Below, piece after piece: positions 51,175-60,355 of a stretch of DNA of 64,000 nt (within the stretch, counting starts at the first letter, position 1; each line of letters opens with the position of its first letter). Source of the stretch: Flavobacterium swingsii (lineage in GTDB: Bacteria; Bacteroidota; Bacteroidia; Flavobacteriales; Flavobacteriaceae); NCBI RefSeq assembly GCF_900111965.1, contig NZ_FOJT01000001.1, forward strand, positions 186,001-250,000. Reading direction: 5' to 3'. The position numbers and the translations under genes were made by a program. The notes under the pieces are model-generated. The model did no database searches and was not told where the DNA came from. It was given only the letters and a program-made list of their open reading frames with translations.

Positions 51175-52097
51175 TATTTCTGACTTACTGTTTGAATAAA
51201 TATATCGTTTACGCTCGGAATGTTTTCTGCAAAATGAGTTACTTGACCTCTACTTGTCAGAATACTTAACAATTCGTTTGATGTTGAATTTCCTAAATCT
51301 ATTTCTAATTTCAAGTCATCATTTAGCGATTTGAAATTCGTTTGACCTACTGTAAATTTCTGAGTTAAATCATACATTAAACCTTCTACATTGTTTGTCA
51401 TAATTCCTACTTGGAACGTATTTTTTCTGTACTGACGTTTTACATCTTCCAGTTTTCCTTCAATCAATTTATTCGATTTGTGTATTAAAGCAATATCGTC
51501 GCATAGTTCTTCGACACTTTCCATACGATGTGTCGAGAAAATAATAGTAGATCCTTTTTTCTTTAATTCTAAAATTTCGTCTTTGATTAAATTTGCATTC
51601 ACAGGATCGAACCCTGAAAATGGTTCATCAAAAATCAACAATTTAGGTTGATGCAAAACCGTAACTACAAACTGTACTTTTTGCGCCATTCCTTTGGATA
51701 GTTCCTGAATTTTTTTGTTCCACCAACCTTCAATTTCGAATTTTTCGAACCAATATTTGAGTTGTTTTTGCGCTTCTGTTTTAGACAATCCTTTTAGTTG
51801 TGCGAGATACAAACATTGTTCCCCAACTTTCATTGTTTTATACAAACCACGTTCTTCTGGCATATAACCAATATGTTGCACGTGATGCGGTGATAATTTT
51901 TCGCCATCAAGAATTATCTCACCACTATCTGGCATTGTAATTTGATTGATGATACGAATTAAGGAGGTTTTTCCAGCACCATTTGGACCCAAAAGCCCAT
52001 AAATACTACCTTTAGGAACTTGTAATGAAACACTATTTAAGGCAGTATAATCGCCGTATTGTTTGACTACATTTTTAACTTCAAGAATATTACTCAT
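51174..52097 (-). CDS. ABC exporter ATPase (NatA-like)
   Basis: 307 residues. Walker A GLLGPNGAGKTSLIRII (about residues 33-49), Q-loop region GYMPEERGLYKTMKVGEQ, signature ELSKGMAQKVQFVVTVLHQP, Walker B LLIFDEPFSGFDPVNANLIK and H-loop IIFSTHRMESVEE. The C-terminal 80 residues (DUF4162-like) follow the ABC domain. Signature LSKGM is typical of NatA. Pairs with the permease gene that overlaps its stop. Confidence 0.92.
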   Translation of the reverse strand: MSNILEVKNVVKQYGDYTALNSVSLQVPKGSIYGLLGPNGAGKTSLIRIINQITMPDSGEIILDGEKLSPHHVQHIGYMPEERGLYKTMKVGEQCLYLAQLKGLSKTEAQKQLKYWFEKFEIEGWWNKKIQELSKGMAQKVQFVVTVLHQPKLLIFDEPFSGFDPVNANLIKDEILELKKKGSTIIFSTHRMESVEELCDDIALIHKSNKLIEGKLEDVKRQYRKNTFQVGIMTNNVEGLMYDLTQKFTVGQTNFKSLNDDLKLEIDLGNSTSNELLSILTSRGQVTHFAENIPSVNDIFIQTVSQK

Positions 52098-52212
52098 TGT
52101 AGAAAATTGATTGGTGTAAATGTAAGATTATTTTTTCGAAACATATAAGTCATATAAGTTCATTTAAGTTTTTTCTGACTCTTTAATAAGTAGAAAAAAG
52201 CAGATTTATGTT

Positions 52213-52246
52213 ACAAAAAACCCACCCTAATTTTCACTAGGATGGG
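52213..52246 (-). terminator. Terminator of the dnaJ transcript
   Basis: CCCATCCTA / TAGGGTGGG on the minus strand with one G:U pair, followed by six T. 38 bp after the dnaJ stop. Confidence 0.85.
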
Positions 52247-52283
52247 AAAAAAAATAAAACGGATATAAAACCCGTTCTATAAA

Positions 52284-53405
52284 TTATGAAAACATATCTT
52301 TTACTTTCTCAAAGAATGATTTTTCTGATTTTTCTGGACTCGGAACAAAATTTTCGTTTGAAAGATTACTTTCAAAGAATTGCTTTTGCTCTTTGTTTAA
52401 CGTTTTTGGCGTCCAAACATTTACATGAACTAGCAAATCTCCGTTTCCGTAACTATTTATACTAGGAATTCCTTTTCCTTTTAGTCGGAGAATTTTTCCT
52501 GATTGTATTCCTTCTTCTAATTTAATGCGAACTTTTCCGTTTACGGCTTCAATATCTTTAGAAACCCCCAGAACTGCTTCGGCAAAACTAATATACAAAT
52601 CGTAATGTAAATTTTCGCCTTCACGCTTTAAGAATTCGTGTTCTATTTCTTCGATAGCAACAATCAAATCACCTGGGATTCCGTTTCCTGGCGCATCGTT
52701 TCCTTTGTTAGAAACTTTTAGTTGCATTCCATCAACAACACCAGCAGGGATTTTTATAGAAACTGTTTCGTCTTCTAAAATCATTCCTTGTGCATCGGCA
52801 TTGGCTGGTTTTTTCTCGATAATTTGACCAGAACCTCCACAAGTTGGACAAGTTGAAGCCGATTGCATACGACCCAAAATAGTATTGGTTACGCGCATTA
52901 CTTGACCTTGACCATTACAAGTAGAACATGTTTTATATGAAACTCCTTGCGCCTGAATTTTGCGTTTTACTTTAACTTTTTTCTCGACACCGTTGGCAAT
53001 TTCTTCTAGCGTTAATTTGACTTTGATTCTCAAATTACTTCCTTTAGTACGACGTTGACCTCCGCCACCGCCACCAAATCCGCCAAAACCACCACCACCA
53101 AAAATATCTCCAAACTGGCTGAAAATATCGTCCATGTTCATTCCGCCGCCGTGAAAACCTCCGCCTCCACCACCGTTACCACCTTCAAAGGCTTGGTGTC
53201 CGAAACGGTCGTATTGCGCTTTCTTTTGTGCGTCACTTAACACTTCATAAGCTTCGGCTGCTTCCTTAAATTTTTCTTCGGCAGCAGCATCACCAGGATT
53301 TTTGTCAGGGTGAAACTCGATTGCTTTTTTGCGATAAGCTTTTTTTATTTCGGCTTCGTTTGCACTTTTTGTGATGCCTAATATTTCGTAAAAATCTTTT
53401 TTCAT
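52284..53405 (-). CDS. dnaJ: Chaperone DnaJ (two-zinc-motif form)
   Basis: 373 residues. J-domain with IEFHPDKNPGD (His-Pro-Asp at about 32-34), Gly-rich G/F region (about 75-115), a zinc region and the C-terminal substrate-binding domains. Only two CxxCxGxG motifs are visible (CSTCNGQG about 157-164 and CPTCGGSG about 183-190), not the usual four. This is the form I know from Flavobacteriia. It is the Hsp70 co-chaperone and follows grpE by 46 bp. Confidence 0.96.
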   Translation of the reverse strand: MKKDFYEILGITKSANEAEIKKAYRKKAIEFHPDKNPGDAAAEEKFKEAAEAYEVLSDAQKKAQYDRFGHQAFEGGNGGGGGGFHGGGMNMDDIFSQFGDIFGGGGFGGFGGGGGGQRRTKGSNLRIKVKLTLEEIANGVEKKVKVKRKIQAQGVSYKTCSTCNGQGQVMRVTNTILGRMQSASTCPTCGGSGQIIEKKPANADAQGMILEDETVSIKIPAGVVDGMQLKVSNKGNDAPGNGIPGDLIVAIEEIEHEFLKREGENLHYDLYISFAEAVLGVSKDIEAVNGKVRIKLEEGIQSGKILRLKGKGIPSINSYGNGDLLVHVNVWTPKTLNKEQKQFFESNLSNENFVPSPEKSEKSFFEKVKDMFS

Positions 53406-53450
53406 CTTTATAATTTTACCCTTTGACTCTGCTCAGGGTGACAATTTGAT

Positions 53451-53990
53451 TTAATTTCCAATAACTACTTTAGGAAAACGGATGATTTTATCACCTAATT
53501 TGTAACCTTTTTCAATTACATCAACTACTTTTCCTTTTAGTTTGTCACCCGCTGGAATTTGTGTAATTGCTTCAGCAAAATCGGCATTAAAAGCATCTCC
53601 AGTTCTTACTTCCATAACCTCTAATCCTTTAGAAAATAAAGTATCTTTTAGTTTTGTATGTATAAGTTCTACTCCTTTTACTAGATTTTCGTCTTCAGAT
53701 TTAGAAATTTCGACAGTAGCTCTGTCAAAATCGTCCATAACTGGCAACATGGCTTGTAAAACTTCTTGATTGGCAGTTTTAAACAAGTCTATTCTTTCTT
53801 TTGTAGTACGTTTTTTGTAATTTTCAAATTCAGCAAAAAGACGTAAAAATTTATCTTTTTCGTGCGCTAAATCTTTAGATAATTGTTCTTCAGCGCTTAA
53901 TTCTTCTATGATTAATTGCTCACCATTAGCATTTTCTTCTAATGTTATTTCATCTAACTCTTTATCAATTTCAGTATTCTCAGTAGTCAT
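53451..53990 (-). CDS. grpE: Nucleotide exchange factor GrpE
   Basis: 179 residues from ATG 53990 (MTTENTEIDKELDEITLEEN). An in-frame ATG at 54023 adds 11 residues, but the promoter at 54037 would then leave almost no leader, so the shorter form is slightly preferred. A long N-terminal helix (LSKDLAHEKDKFLRLFAEFE, NYKKRTTKERIDLFKTANQE) is followed by the beta domain (GLEVMEVRTGDAFNADFAEA, KGYKLGDKIIRFPKVVIGN). Exchanges ADP on DnaK. Acidic start typical of the family. Confidence 0.95.
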   Translation of the reverse strand: MTTENTEIDKELDEITLEENANGEQLIIEELSAEEQLSKDLAHEKDKFLRLFAEFENYKKRTTKERIDLFKTANQEVLQAMLPVMDDFDRATVEISKSEDENLVKGVELIHTKLKDTLFSKGLEVMEVRTGDAFNADFAEAITQIPAGDKLKGKVVDVIEKGYKLGDKIIRFPKVVIGN

Positions 53991-54036
53991 CTTTGATTTA
54001 TTTTTAAATATATTTTGAAACATTCTTTACCCATTG

Positions 54037-54068
54037 CAAAATTACTGCCAATTATAAAACAATGTCAA
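54037..54068 (-). promoter_or_regulatory. Promoter of grpE-dnaJ
   Basis: Minus strand TTG (54068-54066), 21-bp spacer, TAATTTTG (54044-54037). Housekeeping-type boxes; no CIRCE (TTAGCACTC-N9-GAGTGCTAA) is seen. Confidence 0.55.
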
Positions 54069-54189
54069 ATTGTCATTAAAAACTTTAATATAATTTTAAG
54101 AGAAAAATGTGATTAATTTTTTAAATTTGGAAATAATAAGTAGAAATTATACAATACCTTTTTATATACAATTATTAATTCACCATACT

Positions 54190-54221
54190 AAAAAAGCGTT
54201 TGTTGCGGCAAGCGCTTTTTT
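54190..54221. terminator. Bidirectional terminator near epimerase gene end
   Basis: AAAAAGCGTTTG against CAAGCGCTTTTT (one G:U pair) around TTGCGG. The right arm touches the stop of the minus-strand epimerase gene. It also lies after a + strand T-run, so it can act both ways. Confidence 0.8.
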
Positions 54222-55128
54222 ATTTTTCTAGAAGTTGTTTTAGAGCCGGTTGTATTGATTTGTATTGAAATTCGAAACCAGCATTTTTTATTTTTTGTGC
54301 GTTTACATTTTGACTTTCGAAAAGTAAGGTATGCATTTCTCCTAAAATTAATTTCATAACAAATCGAGGAACATTTGGCATAAAGAAAGGTTTTTCTAAA
54401 ATTTGTGCCGCTGTATAGTTCAGTTCATAGTTAGTAATTGGTGATGGAGCCACTGCATTATACACACCTTGAAGATTATTTTGTATCACAAACAAAAACA
54501 TATTGGCTAAGTCATGAATATGTATCCAAGATTGCATTTGTTTTCCTGAGCCAAATGCAGCACCAATTCCTAACTTTATGGGTTTTAATATTTCAGGAAG
54601 CGCACCGCCTTTTGTAGAAAGAACCAAACCAGTTCGAAGTTTACAAACATTTATACCCAATCTTTCGATTTGATTTACGGATTTTTCCCATTTCACAACT
54701 ACATTAGAAAGAAATGTATCCTCAAATTTTGTAAAATCCTCAGAATAATAATTTTTTAAACTATCTGGATAAATTCCTATAGCTGACGACGAAATGACTT
54801 GTTTTACTTGGTGTGGATTATTTTTTAAAGCACTATATAATAAGTTTGCTGATAATACTCTGCTTTCAATTATTTCTTGTTTGTATTTTGGCGTCCAACT
54901 TTTTGCAATACTTGCTCCTGCTAAGTGTATAATTGTTTTTACACCTATCAGGCAATTTTCGTCGATAACTCCAGATTCAGGACTCCAGTAAAACCCATTA
55001 TAATTGGGTTGGTGTTCGATTTTGTTTTTGCTTGTTGTTAGATAATTAATTTTTATACCATTTTGCAACAGCAATTCGGTAAGCGCCGTTCCGACAAGAC
55101 CAGTTGCACCAGTAATAAGGACTTTCAT
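54220..55128 (-). CDS. TIGR01777-type NAD-dependent epimerase
   Basis: 302 residues. Rossmann start MKVLITGATGLVGTAL (about 1-16), GVKTIIHLAGASIAKSWTPK, the SSSAIGIYPDSLKNYYSED motif where YPDS replaces YxxxK, and a C-terminal DUF1731-like region (FFMPNVPRFVMKLILGEMHT). This matches the TIGR01777 group of extended SDR proteins (YfcH-like), for which the substrate is unknown. The catalytic Tyr/Lys dyad appears incomplete, as is common in this group. Confidence 0.9.
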   Translation of the reverse strand: MKVLITGATGLVGTALTELLLQNGIKINYLTTSKNKIEHQPNYNGFYWSPESGVIDENCLIGVKTIIHLAGASIAKSWTPKYKQEIIESRVLSANLLYSALKNNPHQVKQVISSSAIGIYPDSLKNYYSEDFTKFEDTFLSNVVVKWEKSVNQIERLGINVCKLRTGLVLSTKGGALPEILKPIKLGIGAAFGSGKQMQSWIHIHDLANMFLFVIQNNLQGVYNAVAPSPITNYELNYTAAQILEKPFFMPNVPRFVMKLILGEMHTLLFESQNVNAQKIKNAGFEFQYKSIQPALKQLLEK

Positions 55129-55209
55129 TCTAATTTTTATTTAAAATTAATAAATGATTGTCTTAAGTATTTATTAATTGTATAGAATTTAACTATTGTT
55201 GAAATTATT

Positions 55210-55662
55210 TTATTTCAGTCGAATACTCCATTCGAAATCCATTTCAGAAACTTGTTCTCCTTTTTCGTTAGTTCCTATCGATTTCATCCAGAAAGTTTGA
55301 CCTTCTCCAGTTTCGATAGTTTTTTTTACTGCTTCTTCTATAAGATGCCCGTCGTTACAAGTAAAAGTGATTCTTCCTGTGGCTTTTTTGGTGAAATTTC
55401 CTTTGTTGTTAGCCACTAACATAGAAATGTTCCGCTTACTTTTTTGAATATGTAGCATAACCATTGCTCCTGTTGTGAGTTCGGCAGCCATTGCTTGTAC
55501 TGCAAAATACATCGATTTGAATGGATTTTGATTTACCCAACGGTGCTTTACAGAAACAACACATTGTGTTTCGGTAATGCTTTTTGCTCTAACTCCAGAC
55601 CAAAAAGCTGATGGTAATTTGAAAAATAAAAATTTATTTAAATTTGATGCTGAAAACTCCAT
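55210..55662 (-). CDS. DUF4442 hotdog-fold protein
   Basis: 150 residues from ATG 55662 (MEFSASNLNKFLFFKLPSAF), preferred over a start 27 bp upstream. Motifs: HRWVNQNPFKSMYFAVQAMA (about 40-59), the AAELTTGAMVMLHI helix and GHLIEEAVKKTIETGEG. DUF4442 is a thioesterase-like hotdog family. NPFKSMYFAVQ resembles the acyl-CoA thioesterase substrate helix, but activity is not established. No adjacent partner on the same strand. Confidence 0.85.
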   Translation of the reverse strand: MEFSASNLNKFLFFKLPSAFWSGVRAKSITETQCVVSVKHRWVNQNPFKSMYFAVQAMAAELTTGAMVMLHIQKSKRNISMLVANNKGNFTKKATGRITFTCNDGHLIEEAVKKTIETGEGQTFWMKSIGTNEKGEQVSEMDFEWSIRLK

Positions 55663-55777
55663 AACGCTATATTTTTCGCTAATGTACAAAAAAATACTAT
55701 GTACGCATAATATTTTTAATTGTTAAATAAATGTTAATATTTAGTACTTTGTAATGCATAATAGCTTTTTTTAACCG

Positions 55778-55785
55778 TATCTTTG
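55778..55785 (+). promoter_or_regulatory. Candidate -7 box for the envelope cluster
   Basis: TATCTTTG (TAnnTTTG) 62 bp before the DUF4870 ATG. No TTG at 17-23 bp; the nearest upstream is 26 bp away. Confidence 0.4.
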
Positions 55786-55846
55786 CATAAGAAATTAATA
55801 GCTAAAAGAAAGTACTATTTATTTTATCATCAAAAAAATCAAAATT

Positions 55847-56311
55847 ATGGAAGCAGTTCTAACATCAAACAAAGAAAAAAATTACGCCTCATTTATCCAT
55901 TTGAGTGCTTTGACAAAATATTTTATTCCTTTTGGAAATTATATTTTACCTATTGTGTTATGGGGAAGCAAAAAAGATTCATCGGAATTTATAAATCATA
56001 ACGGAAAGCAAGTTTTGAATTTTCAACTAAGCATGTTATTATATTCAATTCTGTTATTAATCGTTTCTATTCCTACTTTATTGTTTTCGATATTCAATAA
56101 TGTAAGTTTTAACGAAATTGAAAATGGTAATTTTCTAATCGAAAAATTATCTACTGGAAACATTACAGGCATTGTAACCATTGCTTTAATTGCCATCGGA
56201 TTATTTTGTTTTATGAAAATCGCCGAATTTTTCCTAATCATATATGGTGCTATGAAAACCAATGAAGGAGAATATTTTAAATACCCGTTAACTATTAATT
56301 TTCTAAAATAA
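55847..56311 (+). CDS. DUF4870 membrane protein
   Basis: 154 residues. Cytosolic N-terminus, then helix 1 (ALTKYFIPFGNYILPIVLWG, about 21-40), the loop KKDSSEFINHNGKQVLNFQL that marks DUF4870, helix 2 (about 63-85) and helix 3 (GIVTIALIAIGLFCFMKIAE). First gene of a cluster with PadR, PspC, M23 and DUF2807 genes, all + strand. The family is linked to envelope stress in such clusters; function not established. Confidence 0.85.
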   Translation: MEAVLTSNKEKNYASFIHLSALTKYFIPFGNYILPIVLWGSKKDSSEFINHNGKQVLNFQLSMLLYSILLLIVSIPTLLFSIFNNVSFNEIENGNFLIEKLSTGNITGIVTIALIAIGLFCFMKIAEFFLIIYGAMKTNEGEYFKYPLTINFLK

Positions 56312-56387
56312 GTTTCAATCATCAGCCGAAAGGCAAATCAAAAATCAATCAAAAAATGAACAGTTTAATCATTAAAAAAGAAAATCT

Positions 56388-56717
56388 ATGAACATTGAAA
56401 ACACGAAAGCGCAAATGCGAAAAGGTGTACTCGAGTTTTGTATCTTATCGGTCTTAAAAGACAAAGAAGCATACACCTCAGAAATTTTAGACACCTTAAA
56501 AAACGCAAAGCTACTGGTTGTAGAAGGAACAGTATATCCTTTACTTACCAGGCTTAAAAACGATGAGTTACTCAGCTATCGCTGGGAAGAATCTACTTCT
56601 GGACCACCAAGAAAATATTACGGATTGACAGAAGAAGGACAAACATTTTTAAACGAATTAAATAGCACTTGGACAGAATTGTCTGATGCAGTAAACATTA
56701 TAACTATCCAAAAATAA
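56388..56717 (+). CDS. PadR-family transcriptional regulator
   Basis: 109 residues: KGVLEFCILSVLKDKEAYTS, the winged HTH core EILDTLKNAKLLVVEGTVYP LLTRLKNDELLSY, then ESTSGPPRKYYGLTEEGQTF and a C-terminal dimer helix. Complete PadR (PF03551-like) fold. 5 bp before the PspC gene, which it may repress, as PadR/PspC pairs do in Bacteroidetes. Confidence 0.93.
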   Translation: MNIENTKAQMRKGVLEFCILSVLKDKEAYTSEILDTLKNAKLLVVEGTVYPLLTRLKNDELLSYRWEESTSGPPRKYYGLTEEGQTFLNELNSTWTELSDAVNIITIQK

Positions 56718-56722
56718 TAGCC

Positions 56723-58429
56723 ATGAACAAAACAGTAAATATGAATTTAGGAGGTTTTTTCTTTCACATAGATGAAGACGCCTATCAGAAATTAAATCGC
56801 TATTTTGATGCTATAAAGAGATCTCTTTCTAGCGACGGTCGTGACGAAATCATGAACGATATTGAAAGTAGGATTTCGGAACTTTTTTCAGAAAAATTAA
56901 CTTCTGAAAAACAAGTGATTGGTCTAAAAGATATCGACGATGTTATAGCCGTTATGGGACAACCTGAGGACTATAAAATTGAAGACGACAATTCAACTCA
57001 AATGAATTACACTTCTGCTTCAACTCGTTCAAAAAAACTATATCGCGACAAAGAATCAGGTATTATTGGAGGTGTTGCATCTGGTTTAGGACACTACTTT
57101 GGTATGGATCCTGTATGGATAAGAATTATTTTAGTACTACTGGTTTTTGCTGGTTTTGGAACAGGAATATTGGCTTACATTATTTTATGGGCGGTAACTC
57201 CTGAAGCGGTAACTACAACTGAAAAATTAGAAATGCAAGGAGAACCTATAAACATTTCTAATATAGAAAAGAAAGTAAAGGAAGAATTTGAAAATGTTTC
57301 TGAAAAATTTAAAAATGCCGATTACGGAAAAATGGGAAGCCAAGTAGGAACAGCTGCCGGAAAAATAGGAAGTTCTTTAGGTGATGTCTTAGTTTCTATA
57401 TTCAGTGTATTTGCTAAATTTATTGGTGCATTAATAGTTATAATTGCCTCAGCAATGTTAATCTGTCTAATAATAAGTTTGTTTACCGTAGGTTCTACTT
57501 CGTTTCTAAGTGTGCCATGGATGGATTATTTTAACACTTTCAACTATACAAATACGTCAATGTGGTTTGTTGCTTTACTAACCGTTTTAGCAATCGGAAT
57601 TCCATTTTTCTTTCTACTTATTTTAGGTCTAAAAATATTAGTTAGCAACTTAAAATCTATTGGAAATATTGCAAAATATACATTATTAGCTATTTGGATT
57701 TTAGCCATTGGAGTATTAATCACTTTAGGAGTTCGTACAGCTACTGAAATCGCTTTCGAAAACAAAGTAGTTCAAAAAGAAATCATCAATATCAAGCCAA
57801 CCGATACGCTTTTTGTAAAATTCAGATACAATGATTATTACACAAAATCGATTGATAATCGTGAAGATTTTAAATTCGTTCAGGATTCAGCCAATAACAA
57901 TTTGATTTATTCTAACAATGTGAGCATCGAAATTATGCCAACTGACGAAAAGTTACCATTTATTCAAATCGAAAAAAGAGCCAATGGTAAAACTTTTACT
58001 GAAGCAAAACAAAGAGCCGAAAAAATAAACTACGGATTCAAAATTGAAGGAAACCAATTGATTCTTGATAATTATTTGTTAGCCGATGTAAAAAGCAAAT
58101 ATCGTGGTCAGGAAGTAGCATTGTACTTGTATTTACCAAAAGGAACTTTGCTAAAACCAGATGCTTCTGTAGAACGTTATAATGATTCAGATTGGGATTA
58201 TTTCCAATCAAGAGACGATTCAAATTATGCTTACAAAGTGGGAACTGACAAAGTAGAATGTTTAAACTGTCCGATAGAAAAAGACGAGGACGAAGACGAT
58301 GAACATACTGCAACTGTTACTATTGATGAAGACGGTGTGAAAATTAAAAATGACACTGTGATTTCAAATTCAAAAGAAATAAAAGAGCTTAAAATAAATG
58401 AAGATGGAATTATCATTAAAACCAAATAA
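56723..58429 (+). CDS. PspC-domain membrane protein
   Basis: 568 residues. N-terminal helical part (MNKTVNMNLGGFFFHIDEDA, RSLSSDGRDEIMNDIESRIS, about 1-90), PspC domain (KLYRDKESGIIGGVASGLGH, about 108-170, with DPVWIRIILVLLVFAG), four further membrane helices to about 345, then a periplasmic tail that is acidic at the end (EKDEDEDDEHTAT, followed by DEDGVKIKND). Envelope stress sensor/regulator type. PadR gene 5 bp upstream and peptidase gene 7 bp downstream. Confidence 0.9.
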   Translation: MNKTVNMNLGGFFFHIDEDAYQKLNRYFDAIKRSLSSDGRDEIMNDIESRISELFSEKLTSEKQVIGLKDIDDVIAVMGQPEDYKIEDDNSTQMNYTSASTRSKKLYRDKESGIIGGVASGLGHYFGMDPVWIRIILVLLVFAGFGTGILAYIILWAVTPEAVTTTEKLEMQGEPINISNIEKKVKEEFENVSEKFKNADYGKMGSQVGTAAGKIGSSLGDVLVSIFSVFAKFIGALIVIIASAMLICLIISLFTVGSTSFLSVPWMDYFNTFNYTNTSMWFVALLTVLAIGIPFFFLLILGLKILVSNLKSIGNIAKYTLLAIWILAIGVLITLGVRTATEIAFENKVVQKEIINIKPTDTLFVKFRYNDYYTKSIDNREDFKFVQDSANNNLIYSNNVSIEIMPTDEKLPFIQIEKRANGKTFTEAKQRAEKINYGFKIEGNQLILDNYLLADVKSKYRGQEVALYLYLPKGTLLKPDASVERYNDSDWDYFQSRDDSNYAYKVGTDKVECLNCPIEKDEDEDDEHTATVTIDEDGVKIKNDTVISNSKEIKELKINEDGIIIKTK

Positions 58430-58436
58430 TTTAAAA

Positions 58437-59513
58437 ATGAAATCTTTATTAAATTTAAAAAACAGTCTTTTAGCATCTGTAGTTTTTTTAGCAAGTATAA
58501 ATAGTAATGCACAAAATAATATTAAAATTGTACATTACCCAGAACAACCTTTAAAAGAAAAAAACAGCAATCAATACCATTTGAATTTCGATTTTGTTAT
58601 TGAAAATAGTTCAAAAGACACTTTGATATTAACACGTTTGGAGGTTCAAGCATTCGACAAAAATAATGTTCTTGTTCAACAAAAGTTCTTAGACAATAAC
58701 GGTACAGCGCCAAGTATAAATACCATTCCGGAAATTCAATGGAATGGTATGGCGAAAAACATTTTGTTCAATCCGTTTCCAGAAGTAAATTTGGTGATTC
58801 GCAAGTTGGAATATACTTTCACTTTCAATAATAATATTGAAGTTAAAAACACCGTTATTCCGAAAGATTACGAACAACTGAAAGATTTTAATTTACCCTT
58901 AAAAAGCAGATTATTGATTTATGATGGTCATGATTTGAATTCGCATCACCGTCGATTTAATTATGAGTTTGCTCCTATTCATCAATTAGGATTTACAGGA
59001 AATTTTATGCGATATGCGTATGATTTTGTAGTTTTAAATACTGAAAACAAGCAATTTGCGAACAAAGGTGAGAATGATACAGATTGGTTCGGATTTGGAA
59101 ATGATGTTCTTGCAGTTGCCGATGGGGAAATTGTAACTGTAGAAACTAATCAAAAAGACAACAAACAATTTGACATTCCGGCTCTAAAGGACAATCCGTT
59201 GGCATTGTACGGAAATTATGTAGTCATCAAGCACAATGACAATGTTTATAGCATGTACGGTCATTTAAAAAACCAAAGTTCTGTAGCTTTTAAAATTGGG
59301 GATAAAATAAAAAAAGGTCAGAAAATTGGTTCGATCGGAACAAGTGGAAGTTCATTTTTCCCGCATTTGCATTTCGAAGTGAGAAACAATATAAACCATG
59401 ATGCAGAAGGAGTTCCTTCTTATTTTACAAATTTTAATCTGATTTTAGGATCAGAAATAAAAGAAATCAAAAAAGGAACTGTCAATACAGGTGATATCAT
59501 TCAATCAAAATAA
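58437..59513 (+). CDS. M23-family metallopeptidase
   Basis: 358 residues from ATG 58437. Signal peptide (about 1-24, ending NSNAQ). An Ig-like N-domain (about 30-130) precedes the M23 domain: NYVVIKHNDNVYSMYGHLKN, GQKIGSIGTSGSSFFPHLHF and the HLHFEVRN zinc motif (about 315-322). Likely acts on the cell wall. The residue before GHLKN and the HxH suggest an active LytM-type site, though the first zinc His/Asp pair is not obvious. In the same cluster as PspC and DUF2807. Confidence 0.88.
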   Translation: MKSLLNLKNSLLASVVFLASINSNAQNNIKIVHYPEQPLKEKNSNQYHLNFDFVIENSSKDTLILTRLEVQAFDKNNVLVQQKFLDNNGTAPSINTIPEIQWNGMAKNILFNPFPEVNLVIRKLEYTFTFNNNIEVKNTVIPKDYEQLKDFNLPLKSRLLIYDGHDLNSHHRRFNYEFAPIHQLGFTGNFMRYAYDFVVLNTENKQFANKGENDTDWFGFGNDVLAVADGEIVTVETNQKDNKQFDIPALKDNPLALYGNYVVIKHNDNVYSMYGHLKNQSSVAFKIGDKIKKGQKIGSIGTSGSSFFPHLHFEVRNNINHDAEGVPSYFTNFNLILGSEIKEIKKGTVNTGDIIQSK

Positions 59514-59539
59514 AACAAACAACTAAAAACCAAATAATC

Positions 59540-60280
59540 ATGATAAAACTAATGGTTCATTTAGTCCGAATAGTAATTGCAGCATGCATTGCGCTATTAT
59601 TTAATTCTTGCAAATATGACATAGAATTAGGCGAAAAAATCACCGGAAGCGGTCATGTTGTTACACGAGAAAGAAACTTAGCAACATTTACAAAAATTGA
59701 AGTAAGCCAAGGTTTAGATTGCGAAGTAACACAAGGAAATGATCAAAAAGTAGTAATTGAAGCCGATGATAATTTACAAGACGGAATTATTACTACTGTT
59801 ACTAATGGTGTTTTAAAAATATCATCAAAATACAATAATTATAATAATGTGAAATCTAGAAAAATCAGAGTTCAAATACCAGAAATTTTAGGTTTAGAAA
59901 CTACAAGTGCTTCTTCTTTAGTTACTAAAAACATTATAAAAGGTAATATTATTTATTTAAAATCCAGTAGTGCAAGTAATTTAGATGCGAATATTGAAGC
60001 CGACAAAATTATACTCGAAGCCACTAGCGGAAGTGATTTAAACATTGAAGGCAAAGCGCTAGAACTAACAACAGCCTCATCTAGCGCGAGCAGTATTGAT
60101 GCCAAAAATTTACTAGCCAACGATATAAATTCTCAAAGTTCGAGTGGAAGCACAACAATTGTAAATCCAATTCTGAAACTAAAAGCACACGCATCGAGCG
60201 CAAGCTCTATAACATATTCTAAAACTCCTAAAAGTTTAACTATCGAAGAAAATTCTGGCGGAAGCGTAGACAAAGAGTAA
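59540..60280 (+). CDS. Head GIN domain (DUF2807) lipoprotein
   Basis: 246 residues. Lipobox FNSC (about residues 22-25). Then DUF2807: GSGHVVTRERNLATFTKIEV, a series of beta-turn words (ASSLVTKN, SSASNLDAN, GSDLNIEG, SSGSTTIVN) typical of the right-handed beta-helix of this domain. Probably an outer-membrane or periplasmic lipoprotein. Paralog of the gene at 60356. Confidence 0.88.
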   Translation: MIKLMVHLVRIVIAACIALLFNSCKYDIELGEKITGSGHVVTRERNLATFTKIEVSQGLDCEVTQGNDQKVVIEADDNLQDGIITTVTNGVLKISSKYNNYNNVKSRKIRVQIPEILGLETTSASSLVTKNIIKGNIIYLKSSSASNLDANIEADKIILEATSGSDLNIEGKALELTTASSSASSIDAKNLLANDINSQSSSGSTTIVNPILKLKAHASSASSITYSKTPKSLTIEENSGGSVDKE

Positions 60281-60298
60281 AATAAATTTAAATTTATT

Positions 60299-60330
60299 AA
60301 AATCATTCATCAAAAGTGAATGATTTTTTT
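60299..60330 (+). terminator. Terminator between the two DUF2807 genes
   Basis: AAATCATTCA / TGAATGATTT around a short loop, then a run of seven T. The next gene has its own -7 box (TATATTTG at 60330-60337) immediately after. Confidence 0.85.
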
Positions 60331-60355
60331 ATATTTGTGATAAACAAATTTGAAA

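Noticed and set aside
53451..54140. CIRCE or other heat-shock operator before grpE
   Set aside because: No TTAGCACTC-type inverted repeat is present; only a housekeeping promoter is visible.
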